A program made the translations under genes and the position numbers. A stretch of 64,000 nucleotides of DNA from Desulforamulus ruminis DSM 2154 (lineage in GTDB: Bacteria; Bacillota; Desulfotomaculia; Desulfotomaculales; Desulfotomaculaceae): NCBI RefSeq assembly GCF_000215085.1, contig NC_015589.1:2094120-2158119 (forward strand), given 5' to 3'. The notes under the pieces were generated by a model, which was not told the origin of the DNA, ran no database searches, and was given only the letters and a program-made list of their open reading frames with translations. Below are positions 16,136 through 23,935 of the stretch, one piece after another (the stretch's first letter is position 1; each line of letters starts with the position of its first letter).

Positions 16136-17434
16136 TTATAACATTCTTCCACTATCCAAATATTGAATCGTAACCGAAATTAATGATAGGCAACGTTTAT
16201 AAAAATAATCATAGTGCCGATTATCTTCAATATCTATTTTTATAGTTTCATGGTGACGAATTCTAAAATTGTTACCAATCGCTGTGAGGTCAAAGAACTC
16301 TTTTTCAAACAGTTCTTTATAGGGATCTTTGTTGCCACTCATATCGCTAATGATTCTATTTATCGATTTTTTCTTATCTAAAGTTGGAAAATAATATGTT
16401 TTCAGTCTTTCAAAAGCGTCCCAGAGTTTTTCAACGGCAATTTTGAAATTACCTTCGTCGTAATGTTTAGTGGCTTCTTGAATCAACTCTTTGAGTCCTG
16501 CTTCTTGAATTGAAGCTAATGTGCTGCTTTTTATTTGACTGTCAAACGTACTTACAATTTTGCCATTATATAATTTCAAAGCAATATCATTCAGCTTCAT
16601 TATTTCATTAATTTGCGATTCAAAGTTGTTGGAACGGTTATATTTCTCGAAAAACTCTATCGCATCTATTACACAATAAGGCGAATTATAACATATAAAA
16701 TCTTGTAGGCTACCAGTTTCAACATACTGCTTTTGATCATTATAACATTTAGGGGTATAAAACTGCCGTATATCATTAAAAACTTCTTCGCTTGTTGAAG
16801 TTTCGTACTGCCATCCTGTTTCAGTGGTTTCTTGATAGATGTCATTATACCTTTGCAAAAGTTGGTAAATCTGATTTCTTGCACAACGTTTAATGGATAA
16901 GGCGATTTTTTTCTCTTTTATTGCTTTTGCATTCCGTTGAGAGTAAGGAATGAACATCTTATTTTCTTCTGGTTGAAATATTCTCCATCCATAGACATCA
17001 CGGTTAGATATTTTTTCTGCCGGATAAAGTTCGTACCCATCATTTTGCAACAATCTGTTTACCTCTGCAAGAAACTCTTTCCAATATTTTTTTTCAAACC
17101 TAACTGTTGGATGAAATATCTCACAAATGAATTTCAAATACGTTTCATCGGTTCCGTTCTGCAATTGGAAGCGTTCGTCTTCAAATACCCAGCAAAATGG
17201 ATAATCATCATTGTTTACCGTGTGCTGCCAGATGTCACTTTCAGCATCTGGAAACCTTGAATCCAAACTCGGCATACTCTTCAAATCATATAATCTCTTC
17301 AGAAATTCAAGTTCTTCCATCCGACCGAAATAAAGATAGGTGACTTTTTTGGTTTCAAAAAAGTCGTCTATTTCAATCCCATTATGAAACAAATCGAGAA
17401 TATCACGTTTTGTTATCTCACTAATTCGGTTCAT
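16136..17434 (-). CDS. AbiJ-related abortive-infection protein with HEPN-like C-terminus
   Basis: A 432-residue soluble protein. The N-terminus (MNRISEITKRDILDLFHNG) resembles the AbiJ N-terminal domain family as I remember it. The C-terminal ~110 residues (LKELIQEATKHYDEGNFKIAVEKLWDAFERLK, then NNFRIRHHET) look like a HEPN-type helical domain, a fold frequent in phage-defence RNases; the R-x-R-H-H cluster could be its active site. ATG 17434 lies 4 bp after the stop of the upstream Abi gene and has GGAAGG upstream, so I prefer it to the TTG at 17482. The close coupling suggests a two-gene defence unit. Activity is inferred. Confidence 0.7.
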   Translation of the reverse strand: MNRISEITKRDILDLFHNGIEIDDFFETKKVTYLYFGRMEELEFLKRLYDLKSMPSLDSRFPDAESDIWQHTVNNDDYPFCWVFEDERFQLQNGTDETYLKFICEIFHPTVRFEKKYWKEFLAEVNRLLQNDGYELYPAEKISNRDVYGWRIFQPEENKMFIPYSQRNAKAIKEKKIALSIKRCARNQIYQLLQRYNDIYQETTETGWQYETSTSEEVFNDIRQFYTPKCYNDQKQYVETGSLQDFICYNSPYCVIDAIEFFEKYNRSNNFESQINEIMKLNDIALKLYNGKIVSTFDSQIKSSTLASIQEAGLKELIQEATKHYDEGNFKIAVEKLWDAFERLKTYYFPTLDKKKSINRIISDMSGNKDPYKELFEKEFFDLTAIGNNFRIRHHETIKIDIEDNRHYDYFYKRCLSLISVTIQYLDSGRML

Positions 17435-17438
17435 TGTT

Positions 17439-18236
17439 TCAAATGCCCTTCCTTTCATGAGTATCCCAAAGGAAACTAACAAGCGTTATACTACTGCCAA
17501 CGGCAAGTTTAGCATGACGCTCTTCGAGTCCTTTGTATGAAGCACTTTTCCCGTGCCCACTACCATATGGGTTACGCAAAGCTGCCAAGTTTGTAGCTAT
17601 CGTACGCAAATTGCCCAAAATGGCTTTCATCTCAGTTGCTACCGGAGTAGTGTCGGGTATGTCTTTGGGCATTAGCTTAAGAAGTTTAATTGTCTCGCCA
17701 GTCAATTGACTAACATCCCAGTTCTTGTCCCATTCTACTCCTTTTTCATCAAGAATAGTTTTGCAACAGCTCTCAACCAATTCCTTAGCTTTTCCAATTG
17801 CTTCTGTTGGATTTTCAGACTGCATTTTTAACATTAAATCAATCTGTGCAGAAAGATATGCACTTGAAAATTTCTCTTTCAACTCTACCGCTGTAGAAGC
17901 AAGAGGATTTTTTTTATATAAGATACGGTCCATTATATCTTTGCATCGGCCATACAATTTTGTATGTTCCTCATCGTTTTCAATTTCATATTTGTAATGA
18001 ACTTCGTAATAGTCTAATAAATCTTTCAACAACTTTATGGTGTCATCCTCGGTAGCTTCGCTAATATAAGCCATCAATGATTTACCCTTTGATTGTTTGT
18101 AAACCTCGCACAACGGAACCCCAACACTTTCTAATGTAAACAGATTAAAGTCATTTGTGGAAAAATTCAGAACATAGCCGCCTCTATTGAACAGCTTCAT
18201 AAAAGTTCCTTTTTCAATTTGAGATAGTTTAGGCAT
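17439..18236 (-). CDS. Abortive-infection family protein with Abi_C/HEPN domain
   Basis: A 265-residue soluble protein. The C-terminal block (ILGNLRTIATNLAALRNPYG, GSGHGK, ERHAKLAVGSSITLVSFLWDTH) matches the Abi C-terminal domain pattern, with RNPYGSGH as an Rx4-6H HEPN motif, the catalytic signature of HEPN RNases. The N-terminal half is acidic and helical and not recognised. It is the first gene of the pair with the AbiJ-related gene, 4 bp apart. Expected role: growth arrest or RNA cleavage on phage infection. ATG 18236 has AAGGAAGAA upstream. Confidence 0.75.
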   Translation of the reverse strand: MPKLSQIEKGTFMKLFNRGGYVLNFSTNDFNLFTLESVGVPLCEVYKQSKGKSLMAYISEATEDDTIKLLKDLLDYYEVHYKYEIENDEEHTKLYGRCKDIMDRILYKKNPLASTAVELKEKFSSAYLSAQIDLMLKMQSENPTEAIGKAKELVESCCKTILDEKGVEWDKNWDVSQLTGETIKLLKLMPKDIPDTTPVATEMKAILGNLRTIATNLAALRNPYGSGHGKSASYKGLEERHAKLAVGSSITLVSFLWDTHERKGI

Positions 18237-18420
18237 ATTTTCTTCCTTTTCTCAGTTAAATTTTTTATTCTTAAGCCATAGTAATTTGTTAGGTTATCTT
18301 CTCAATAAGTGCAAAATAGGGCTTCCCATAATTGTTAAACCGTTGGCATTTTGAACTACAGATTATTAGCCTTATCTGAAATATTTATGTCATTTACTTT
18401 GCATAAACTGTAATATTTTT

Positions 18421-19632
18421 TTAAAGAACCTCAATTATTTCTGCCTTTTTGAATATTTCATGGTTCTTAATATGTACTGTCCGGAAAACATCTGCTTCAT
18501 CTTTAGTTTTAAAGTATTGAGTTGATCTATAAATACCCTCTTTGCCATCAGGTTCTATTTGTACGTCATAGTCATTCTCTGATTTATCAACCTTTGTAGC
18601 ATTTGTAATAATGAAATTGTAAATTATAGAAAACTCTATTAGGTTAATTTTTGCTCCTAATAACTCTCCAGCTATTTCCCGAAGATATTCAAATACCATC
18701 CCTGACTTCTTTTTAAATCCGCCCTCCTGAGTAAAGGATACATTTCTCATTTTAACCGTTGACATCTTAATGTTTTCTCTATAAGGCTGTTTTAATACTA
18801 ATGTGCGGTAAAGACATTCTATCCAATAACCGTCATCATGCTGTATTCGTGATGTAGGAATAAACACTATACCTAGTGTATTTTCAACTGCAAGAACCTT
18901 TTCCCAAAACTCAATGGTTTTAGAGAAGTCCTCATCTACCTTTTCATCAGGTTTCTGGTTTAATGGAAATTCTCCCATCTTTAGAGTTCCATTTAAAAAA
19001 CCATAGTATAGCTTTGAGGCTGTTACAATTTCTTTTATCGTTTTAGCCTTTTCTAAAGATATATTAATAGTAAGTTTTAGACTAAAATCCCGCTCGTTTA
19101 TTAAGTAAGATATTTGTAAGCAATCATCATTGACTGATTTAAATAAAGTTTCGTATATACTATCGTATGGCTGCCGTTGAATTAAAATAACTTTCTTAGC
19201 ACCGTTAGCCTCAAATTCAATAGGGAATGGGTCTGGAAAAGGCTCTGGCTTTATTACAAACGCACCTTGACTTTTAATATATTTTTCTTCTAAAGGAAAA
19301 TGCAATAAGTCACTAAACGAAAACTTATTATCATTGATTAAAATACAACCATCTTTATCAGGTATAACTTCCAACTCCTGTTGTGTACGATATATATAAT
19401 TAGCTAAATCATTCGCTGTCTTAATATAATCCTTATTTTTTATAGCACCTTCTGGAATTTTTACATTGAATTTTAGATGCATATAATCTGAAGCTATTCC
19501 ACAAGCACCCTCCCCAATATTAACATATTTGAACCCATCTGGTAACTTATGACTAAGTGCAGCAAGCACTTCAGAAGGCACTTTAGTTTTTAGGGGATTT
19601 TTACGGAAAGCTTTGTTAAAGTTTGCAAACAT
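18421..19632 (-). CDS. AbiGii-like abortive-infection toxin
   Basis: A 403-residue soluble protein that I recognise as AbiGii-like from its start (FANFNKAFRKNPLKTKVPSEVLAALSHKLPDGFKYV) and overall length. AbiGii is the toxin half of the AbiG type IV toxin-antitoxin system, described as a nucleotidyltransferase-type abortive-infection factor. ATG 19632 is preferred over the TTG at 19644 and lies 5 bp after the stop of the AbiGi remnant, as in native abiGi-abiGii operons. The gene is AT-rich like the rest of the island. The reading frame is intact, whereas its antitoxin partner is truncated, so it may be silent, tolerated, or expressed without control. Confidence 0.75.
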   Translation of the reverse strand: MFANFNKAFRKNPLKTKVPSEVLAALSHKLPDGFKYVNIGEGACGIASDYMHLKFNVKIPEGAIKNKDYIKTANDLANYIYRTQQELEVIPDKDGCILINDNKFSFSDLLHFPLEEKYIKSQGAFVIKPEPFPDPFPIEFEANGAKKVILIQRQPYDSIYETLFKSVNDDCLQISYLINERDFSLKLTINISLEKAKTIKEIVTASKLYYGFLNGTLKMGEFPLNQKPDEKVDEDFSKTIEFWEKVLAVENTLGIVFIPTSRIQHDDGYWIECLYRTLVLKQPYRENIKMSTVKMRNVSFTQEGGFKKKSGMVFEYLREIAGELLGAKINLIEFSIIYNFIITNATKVDKSENDYDVQIEPDGKEGIYRSTQYFKTKDEADVFRTVHIKNHEIFKKAEIIEVL

Positions 19633-19637
19633 GTCTA

Positions 19638-19855
19638 TCACCAATCCTCATTTAATTCATCTAAAACTAGTATTTTTGAAATTAAATCATATTTTTCATC
19701 TATTTTACAGCTGAGTTCTTCAATAATATATTGAATGAGTTCTTTCTGGTCATGTAAGTCTTTTACAATAAGGTACTTAATATTTGAGTATTGAAACTTT
19801 AACCAAGCACCTTCAACATTTTTTAGTCCTTCGCTAAGAGAATTGAGTGCAACAG
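19638..19855 (-). pseudogene. Truncated AbiGi-like antitoxin gene (C-terminal remnant)
   Basis: Reading the minus strand from the insertion-sequence edge gives 71 in-frame codons ending in TGA at 19638: it starts VALNSLSEGLKNVEG, continues WLKFQYSNIKYLIVKD and ends LDELNEDW. There is no start codon and no ribosome site. The position directly ahead of abiGii, with a 5-bp gap, and the typical C-terminal text (YSNIKYLIVKD) identify it as the end of an AbiGi-type antitoxin gene. The 5' part should continue across the IS3 element but is not found on its right side. Confidence 0.7.
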
Positions 19856-19931
19856 TGACCTGCTCCCCGAAAACTGGTCCAAAGGAAATGTTAGTCCTGA
19901 TGTAGTATAACTAAGTCAGGAGGGGACAGTT

Positions 19932-20195
19932 ATGAGAAAACGTTTCACCGAAGAGCAGATCATTGGAATACTTAACTCCCATGAGAATGGGATGCCGGTA
20001 GCTGACATTCTTCGGCAACATGGCATTAGCGAACAAACCTTTTATCGCTGGAAATCTAAATACGGCGGAATGGAAGCAAGTGATGCGAAGAAACTTAAGC
20101 AGTTGGAAGAGGAAAACCGCAGACTTAAGCTACTCGTAGGTGAACTAACCCTCGACAACCAGGCTCTAAAGTGGGTTATTGAAAAAAACAAGTAA
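19932..20195 (+). CDS. IS3-family transposase OrfA
   Basis: An 87-residue DNA-binding subunit. The helix-turn-helix is FTEEQIIGILNSHENGMPVADILRQ / ISEQTFYRWKSKYGG, followed by a leucine-zipper-like segment (LKQLEEENRRLKLLVGELTL). ATG 19932 follows AGGAGGGG. The end of the gene contains A AAA AAC (20183-20189), where a -1 ribosomal frameshift would continue translation into orfB to make the full OrfAB transposase. Confidence 0.9.
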   Translation: MRKRFTEEQIIGILNSHENGMPVADILRQHGISEQTFYRWKSKYGGMEASDAKKLKQLEEENRRLKLLVGELTLDNQALKWVIEKNK

Positions 20196-21036
20196 AGCCT
20201 GCTCGCAAGCGAAAGCTTGTTAAAGAACTCCAAGATACTTTTGGTATGAGTGAACGCAGAGCGTGCAGGCTTGTTGGTATCGGACGCTCCAGTCATAGAT
20301 ATGTTCCTTCTACTTCAGAAGAGAACGAGGCATTGAAAACGAGAATATCTGAACTTGCCTTTAAGTGGCGTCGCTTTGGATATAGACGAATCCATGCCTT
20401 ACTTCAGCGTGAAGGACAGAAAGTTAACCACAAGAAAGTATATAGGCTATACCGGCTTGCTGGACTCGCTGTCCGTCGCCGCAAAAGAAAACGTGTTCTC
20501 TCTGGAAGGGGCCGCCCCCCACAGTTACGCCTCAACCGAATGTAAGGTGGTCTATGGATTTTGTTAGTGACTCAACAGCAACTGGGCAGCGATTTAGAGT
20601 TTTTGTAGTGATTGATGAAGCAACTCGAGAGTGTCTGGCCAGCGAAGTGGATACTTCAATAACAGGACGGCGTGTGACAAGAGTACTAGATAGAATTGCT
20701 ATTTACAGAGGTTATCCCAAAGAAATCCTCTCTGATAACGGACCTGAATTTGCAGGACTGACCTTGAATCAATGGGCTTATGAACATAGGGTTATCCAAC
20801 TGTTTATAGACCCCGGTAAACCAATGCAAAATAGCCATGTAGAAAGCTTTAATGGAAAACTCCGAGATGAATGCCTTAATGAACACTGGTTCAGAGGCGT
20901 AAGTGAGGCTCGTCGAATTATTGAAGAGTGGCGTCATGAATACAATACAGTTCGTCCACATAGCGGACTGAGCAACAAAACACCAGTAGAATATGCTACA
21001 GATCTGGCTAAAAAAACCTGTGAACAAATTTCGTGA
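20183..21036 (+). pseudogene. IS3-family transposase OrfB, frameshifted
   Basis: DDE transposase of the rve type. The -1 frame after the slippery site reads QVKPARKRKLVKELQ and continues to KRKRVLSGRGRPP; then a run of six C at 20515-20520 appears one base short, and the frame ends after 99 codons from the internal ATG at 20246. With one added C it would continue TVTPQPNVRWSMDF into the second half (MDFVSDSTATGQRF...). Catalytic residues are retained in that half: Asp in MDFVSD, Asp in LSDNGPEF and Glu in NSHVESFNGKLRDE. Either the gene is dead or the base is a homopolymer sequencing error. Confidence 0.85.
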
Positions 21037-21091
21037 CTAACATCCCCTGTGGTACAAAACCTGGGGGCAGGTCAAACCCAATAAATTAAAT

Positions 21092-21137
21092 AAGCGAACC
21101 CCTCTTCCCCTTCAATGTGAAAATGGGTTCGCTTTTG
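21092..21137 (+). terminator. Terminator-like hairpin beside the IS3 element
   Basis: AAGCGAACCC pairs with GGGTTCGCTT, followed by a T/G-rich stretch. It overlaps the apparent start of the SHOCT fragment, suggesting that the fragment has lost its own 5' end. Confidence 0.6.
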
Positions 21138-21424
21138 GGTTTTGTTGCTTTCGACTTCTCCTTCTGCACAGCCCCCTTGCTACTGCTTATTGTTATTGAC
21201 GTGGTCGTCCATATTCATCTCGCTGTGATCCATATCGCTCATATCTCCGTCCATGTTATGGGACTGTTCGGATTGATCATTTACTGGGCGGTTCGCCTGG
21301 CCATTAGAGACTCCCGCAAAAACGGTACTTCCTCCGATGCTCTGGAGATTTTGAAATCCAGGTAGCCCGCAGTGAAATCACAGCGGACGAATTTAAACGG
21401 TTGAAAGAAGAACCTTCCCGGTAA
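21117..21424 (+). pseudogene. SHOCT-domain small membrane protein, frameshifted
   Basis: The first frame encodes a hydrophobic, His-rich segment (VVHIHLAVIHIAHISVHVMG, LFGLIIYWAVRLA) and then DALEILKSR before a TAG at 21363. One base later the text resumes as ARSEITADEFKRLKEEPSR with a stop at 21422-21424. DALEILKSRxARSEITADEFKRLKEE is a textbook SHOCT motif, so a single base is missing near 21364. The GTG start at 21117 lies inside a hairpin and is doubtful; the real N-terminus may have been lost next to the IS element. SHOCT proteins are of uncertain function, possibly oligomerisation modules. Confidence 0.7.
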
Positions 21425-21428
21425 AGCC

Positions 21429-21453
21429 GCAGGCTCAAAGGCCTGCCTTTTTT
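21429..21453 (+). terminator. Terminator after the SHOCT pseudogene
   Basis: GCAGGC-TCAAAG-GCCTGC followed by CTTTTTT, 5 bp beyond the restored SHOCT stop codon. This supports the view that the gene formerly read through to 21424. Confidence 0.8.
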
Positions 21454-21486
21454 ATAACCACTGTTGCTGCCCCCCTGTAAAAATGA

Positions 21487-21530
21487 AAGAAGCCAACCGG
21501 CGTAAATTTACTCCAGGTTGGCTTCTTTGC
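21487..21530 (-). terminator. Bidirectional terminator after the His/Met-rich protein gene
   Basis: GAAGCCAACC (21489-21498) pairs with GGTTGGCTTC (21516-21525), with T-rich tracts on both strands. It lies 9 bp from the stop of the minus-strand gene. Confidence 0.8.
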
Positions 21531-21538
21531 TTTGCTTC

Positions 21539-21862
21539 TTATTTATTACTCTGGAAGCCCATATGGCCGCTGCCCATTGAGTGATGATTGCCCAGGGGAC
21601 CATGCATAGCCGGATCGTTGGCATGGTGATTCTGGTTCATGGACCGGTGGTTTTGCTGCATTTGTTCATGATACTGAAGCATTTGCTGATTGTTCATTAG
21701 GGTATTCCCGCCTTTTTGCTGCGTAGTTACGGTGGTTTTGGGAGCAACTGAATTCTGAGATTGCATCGGGGTGTTCATGGGCAGAGCGTAGGCCGCTCCC
21801 ACCATGGAAACTCCCAATAGCAGTGTGGAAATTCCAATCATCAAGCTCTTTTTGTTCAACAT
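21539..21862 (-). CDS. Secreted His/Met/Gln/Asn-rich small protein
   Basis: 107 residues. A signal peptide is clear (LMIGISTLLLGVSMVGAAYA), cleaved probably after YALP or AYA. The mature part is low-complexity and rich in His, Met, Gln and Asn (MLQYHEQMQQNHRSMNQNHH, MHGPLGNHHSMGSGHMGF), a composition typical of copper- or other soft-metal-binding proteins, with no cysteine. ATG 21862 follows GGGGG. It is divergent from sigI-rsgI, whose RsgI also ends in a His/Met-rich tail, so a shared metal-linked role is plausible. No named family is recognised. Confidence 0.75.
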   Translation of the reverse strand: MLNKKSLMIGISTLLLGVSMVGAAYALPMNTPMQSQNSVAPKTTVTTQQKGGNTLMNNQQMLQYHEQMQQNHRSMNQNHHANDPAMHGPLGNHHSMGSGHMGFQSNK

Positions 21863-22139
21863 GGATTAACCCCCTAATAATATCTGGAAGCCTGGCTGCC
21901 AGTGCTTCCTTTTTCCTTTTCAGTCAATCATTCGCACTTAAGACCCGGTTTTTGGTGGGGTGAATGCTGGAACATTGTACCATTAGCAAATATCACGATA
22001 ATGTGACATCTTTGTGAAGGTTCTGTGAAACCGGTCCGTTACACTTTTAAAATGAGATGATGTACCCTGCCCCCTACCTTCTCTTTGACCCACCGAAATA
22101 GACCAAGCCATTGCGAATGTCTAGTAGCGGAGGAAAGTG
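21863..22139. promoter_or_regulatory. Divergent promoter region of the His/Met-rich protein and sigI
   Basis: About 277 bp. On the plus strand a CCCCC tract (22070-22074) and CGAA (22094-22097) resemble the -35/-10 elements reported for SigI promoters, but the 19-bp spacing is longer than I recall, so this is only a hint of autoregulation. The sigI ribosome site CGGAGG is at 22128-22133. Confidence 0.3.
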
Positions 22140-22877
22140 ATGCTGCAATTTACGCTTAAACGATTATTACAAAGGGCGAAAAATGGCGAAGAAAAAGCCC
22201 GGGAAGAGCTGATTATAAAACACCGGGACTATATTGCCCGGGTGAGCTCCCGGGTCTGCAGACGCTTTTTAAGCTGGGAGAATGATGATGAGTTGAGCAT
22301 CGCCCTGCTGGCTTTCAATGAGGCCATTGACAGCTATGATTTTAACCAGGGCGCTTCCTTTGCCTCCTTCGCCTATACGGTCATACAAAGGCGGTTGACA
22401 GACTACTTCCGCAGAAACTCTGCCAAATATGAATTGCTGCTATCGGCCAACCCGGATCGGTGGGAAAACCATGCTCTGCAATTGCTGGAGCAGCGGTCCC
22501 AAAGGATCTATCAGGAAGGTGTGCAGCAGGAAAGAATGGCTGAAACCATCGAATTGTACCAACAGCACTTGGCCCTTTACGGCATTACCCTGGAGGACTT
22601 GGTGCAGTGCTCTCCCAAACACCGGGATACCCGGGAAAGATTTATTCAGGTGGCCGTAACCATAGTCCATAACCAGCATCTGCTGAAGGTCCTGAACCGG
22701 ACCCGGAAGCTCCCGGTCAAGGAATTGCTGGAAATGACCGGACTGAGTACCCGGGTGCTGGAAAAGGGCCGCAGGTATATTATTGCAACGGTGCTGGTGT
22801 TCACCGAGCCGGAGCTTTCCGCCCTAAAAAGCTTCACCCAAGGCTTCATCCCCGAGACTGGGAGGGAAAATGCATGA
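22140..22877 (+). CDS. sigI: RNA polymerase sigma factor SigI
   Basis: A 245-residue sigma-70-family protein of the SigI type. Region 2 is clear: NDDELSIALLAFNEAIDSYDFNQGASFASFAYTVIQRRLTDYFR, followed by a SigI-specific C-terminal domain (VLNRTRKLPVKELLEMTGLSTRVLEKGRRYIIATVLVF). ATG 22140 is 6 nt after GGAGG; a GTG one codon earlier also fits. The gene overlaps rsgI by 4 bp (ATGA), the usual sigma/anti-sigma arrangement. SigI factors in Bacillus respond to heat and in cellulolytic clostridia to polysaccharides; the stimulus here is unknown. Confidence 0.9.
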   Translation: MLQFTLKRLLQRAKNGEEKAREELIIKHRDYIARVSSRVCRRFLSWENDDELSIALLAFNEAIDSYDFNQGASFASFAYTVIQRRLTDYFRRNSAKYELLLSANPDRWENHALQLLEQRSQRIYQEGVQQERMAETIELYQQHLALYGITLEDLVQCSPKHRDTRERFIQVAVTIVHNQHLLKVLNRTRKLPVKELLEMTGLSTRVLEKGRRYIIATVLVFTEPELSALKSFTQGFIPETGRENA

Positions 22878-23776
22878 CTAAAACCAAAGCAGTGGTGATG
22901 GCCCACACCGGGAAGTTTAAAAATGTCCTGGTCTACACCACAGACGGCCAATATCTGACCACCCGCATCCAACCGGCCCCGCCGGTAGGGGCCATGGTTT
23001 ATATAAAAACTCCGGTTTTACCGGTTAAACCCAAAATCTTGGCAGTGGCGGCAGCGGTGCTTTTAATCCTCTTTACCGGCCTGATGCCTCATTTCTTCAT
23101 TTCTCCGGCTGCCGCTTATGTAAATATCAGTTTACAGCCGGAAATCAGGCTGTGGCTGGACAGAGAAGGAAAGGTTACCCGGGTCAGTATGAACGGTCCG
23201 GAGGACGATCATTTTGCCGCCGGCCTCAAAGGGCAGAATTTTTATACTGCCTTGGAAGGTCTGCTGCAGTACAGTCAAAAACAAGGATACTTAACCAAAG
23301 ATCAGGAAATTCTTATGGGCACTCTGATTAAACTGGATGATCGCGACATTCCCCGCGTTAATGAGGAGCTTTTTAAAGATTTTCTGTGCCAACAGCTTGA
23401 ACGCCAGGGTTACCAGGGAGCCGTGGTGGTCACCGGCCAGCCGGAGGAAATGATCCAATCCGCTGAGAAAAAGGGAGTTTCTCTAGGCCAATACGTGATC
23501 TATGAAAAATGCCAACAGCAAAATAAGCCTGTAGACCTGGATCTGCTCCGGCAGGAAAATGTGTCCGGCGCCTTGTCCCGGTCGGGTATTGAGGCAAAGG
23601 AACTTTTTGGCCATGATTATGTGGAGGTACACACCCAACATAATACGGATGCTGCCGGAGATCATCATAATCCATCGGCACCCATGCCAAATCACGGTAA
23701 CATACCGGAAGGCAGCTCCATGATGCCGCACCGGACTATGACTCACCCCACCACTCAGGCTCCAGAGGATGCATAG
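22874..23776 (+). CDS. rsgI: Membrane anti-sigma factor RsgI with His/Met-rich extracytoplasmic tail
   Basis: 300 residues. The RsgI N-terminal domain (residues 1-55, KAVVMAHTGKFKNVLVYTTD) would hold SigI in the cytosol; a single TM helix spans about 56-80 (ILAVAAAVLLILFTGLM). The juxtamembrane block AYVNISLQPEIRLWLDREGK corresponds to the conserved RsgI region with an Asn-Pro self-cleavage site; here the pair reads Gln-Pro. A ~150-residue external domain follows, then a low-complexity His/Met/Pro tail (HTQHNTDAAGDHHNPSAPMP, SMMPHRTMTHP). There is no carbohydrate-binding module. The tail suggests metal sensing. Start ATG 22874 overlaps sigI. Confidence 0.85.
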   Translation: MTKTKAVVMAHTGKFKNVLVYTTDGQYLTTRIQPAPPVGAMVYIKTPVLPVKPKILAVAAAVLLILFTGLMPHFFISPAAAYVNISLQPEIRLWLDREGKVTRVSMNGPEDDHFAAGLKGQNFYTALEGLLQYSQKQGYLTKDQEILMGTLIKLDDRDIPRVNEELFKDFLCQQLERQGYQGAVVVTGQPEEMIQSAEKKGVSLGQYVIYEKCQQQNKPVDLDLLRQENVSGALSRSGIEAKELFGHDYVEVHTQHNTDAAGDHHNPSAPMPNHGNIPEGSSMMPHRTMTHPTTQAPEDA

Positions 23777-23856
23777 GATCACACAGAGATGAGTCCGGCC
23801 AAGGGGCATAAGGGTCATAGGGGGATGGACCGGTAACAGCGGTTGGTTATATGGCA

Positions 23857-23902
23857 CAAAGTCCCTTAGACCTGTGTTCCAGTAGAGGTCTAAGGGACTT
23901 TG
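23857..23902 (+). terminator. Terminator after rsgI
   Basis: CAAAGTCCCTTAGACCT pairs with AGGTCTAAGGGACTTTG around an 11-nt loop. It probably works in both directions, also ending the minus-strand gene at 23936. Confidence 0.85.
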
Positions 23903-23935
23903 AACTCTTTATCAGTGATTCGGTTTTATAGACCG

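Larger units (their letters stand above)
19856..21074 (+). mobile_element. IS3-family insertion sequence, 1219 bp
   Basis: Bounded by imperfect terminal inverted repeats of about 40 bp, both beginning TGACCTGC and ending ATGTTAGTC (left 19856-19896, right 21035-21074 on the other strand). It carries overlapping orfA and orfB joined by an A AAA AAC slippery site, the IS3-family pattern. No clear target duplication flanks it (left flank ends in AACAG, right flank begins AACCC), so one end has been rearranged. OrfB carries a frameshift and the copy is probably inactive. Confidence 0.93.

Noticed and set aside
21190..21387. Antisense frame reading DMSDMDHSEMNMDDH, like a metal-binding protein tail
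   Set aside because: It is the mirror of the His-rich plus-strand text, has no start codon, and the plus strand holds the clear SHOCT motif and a following terminator.
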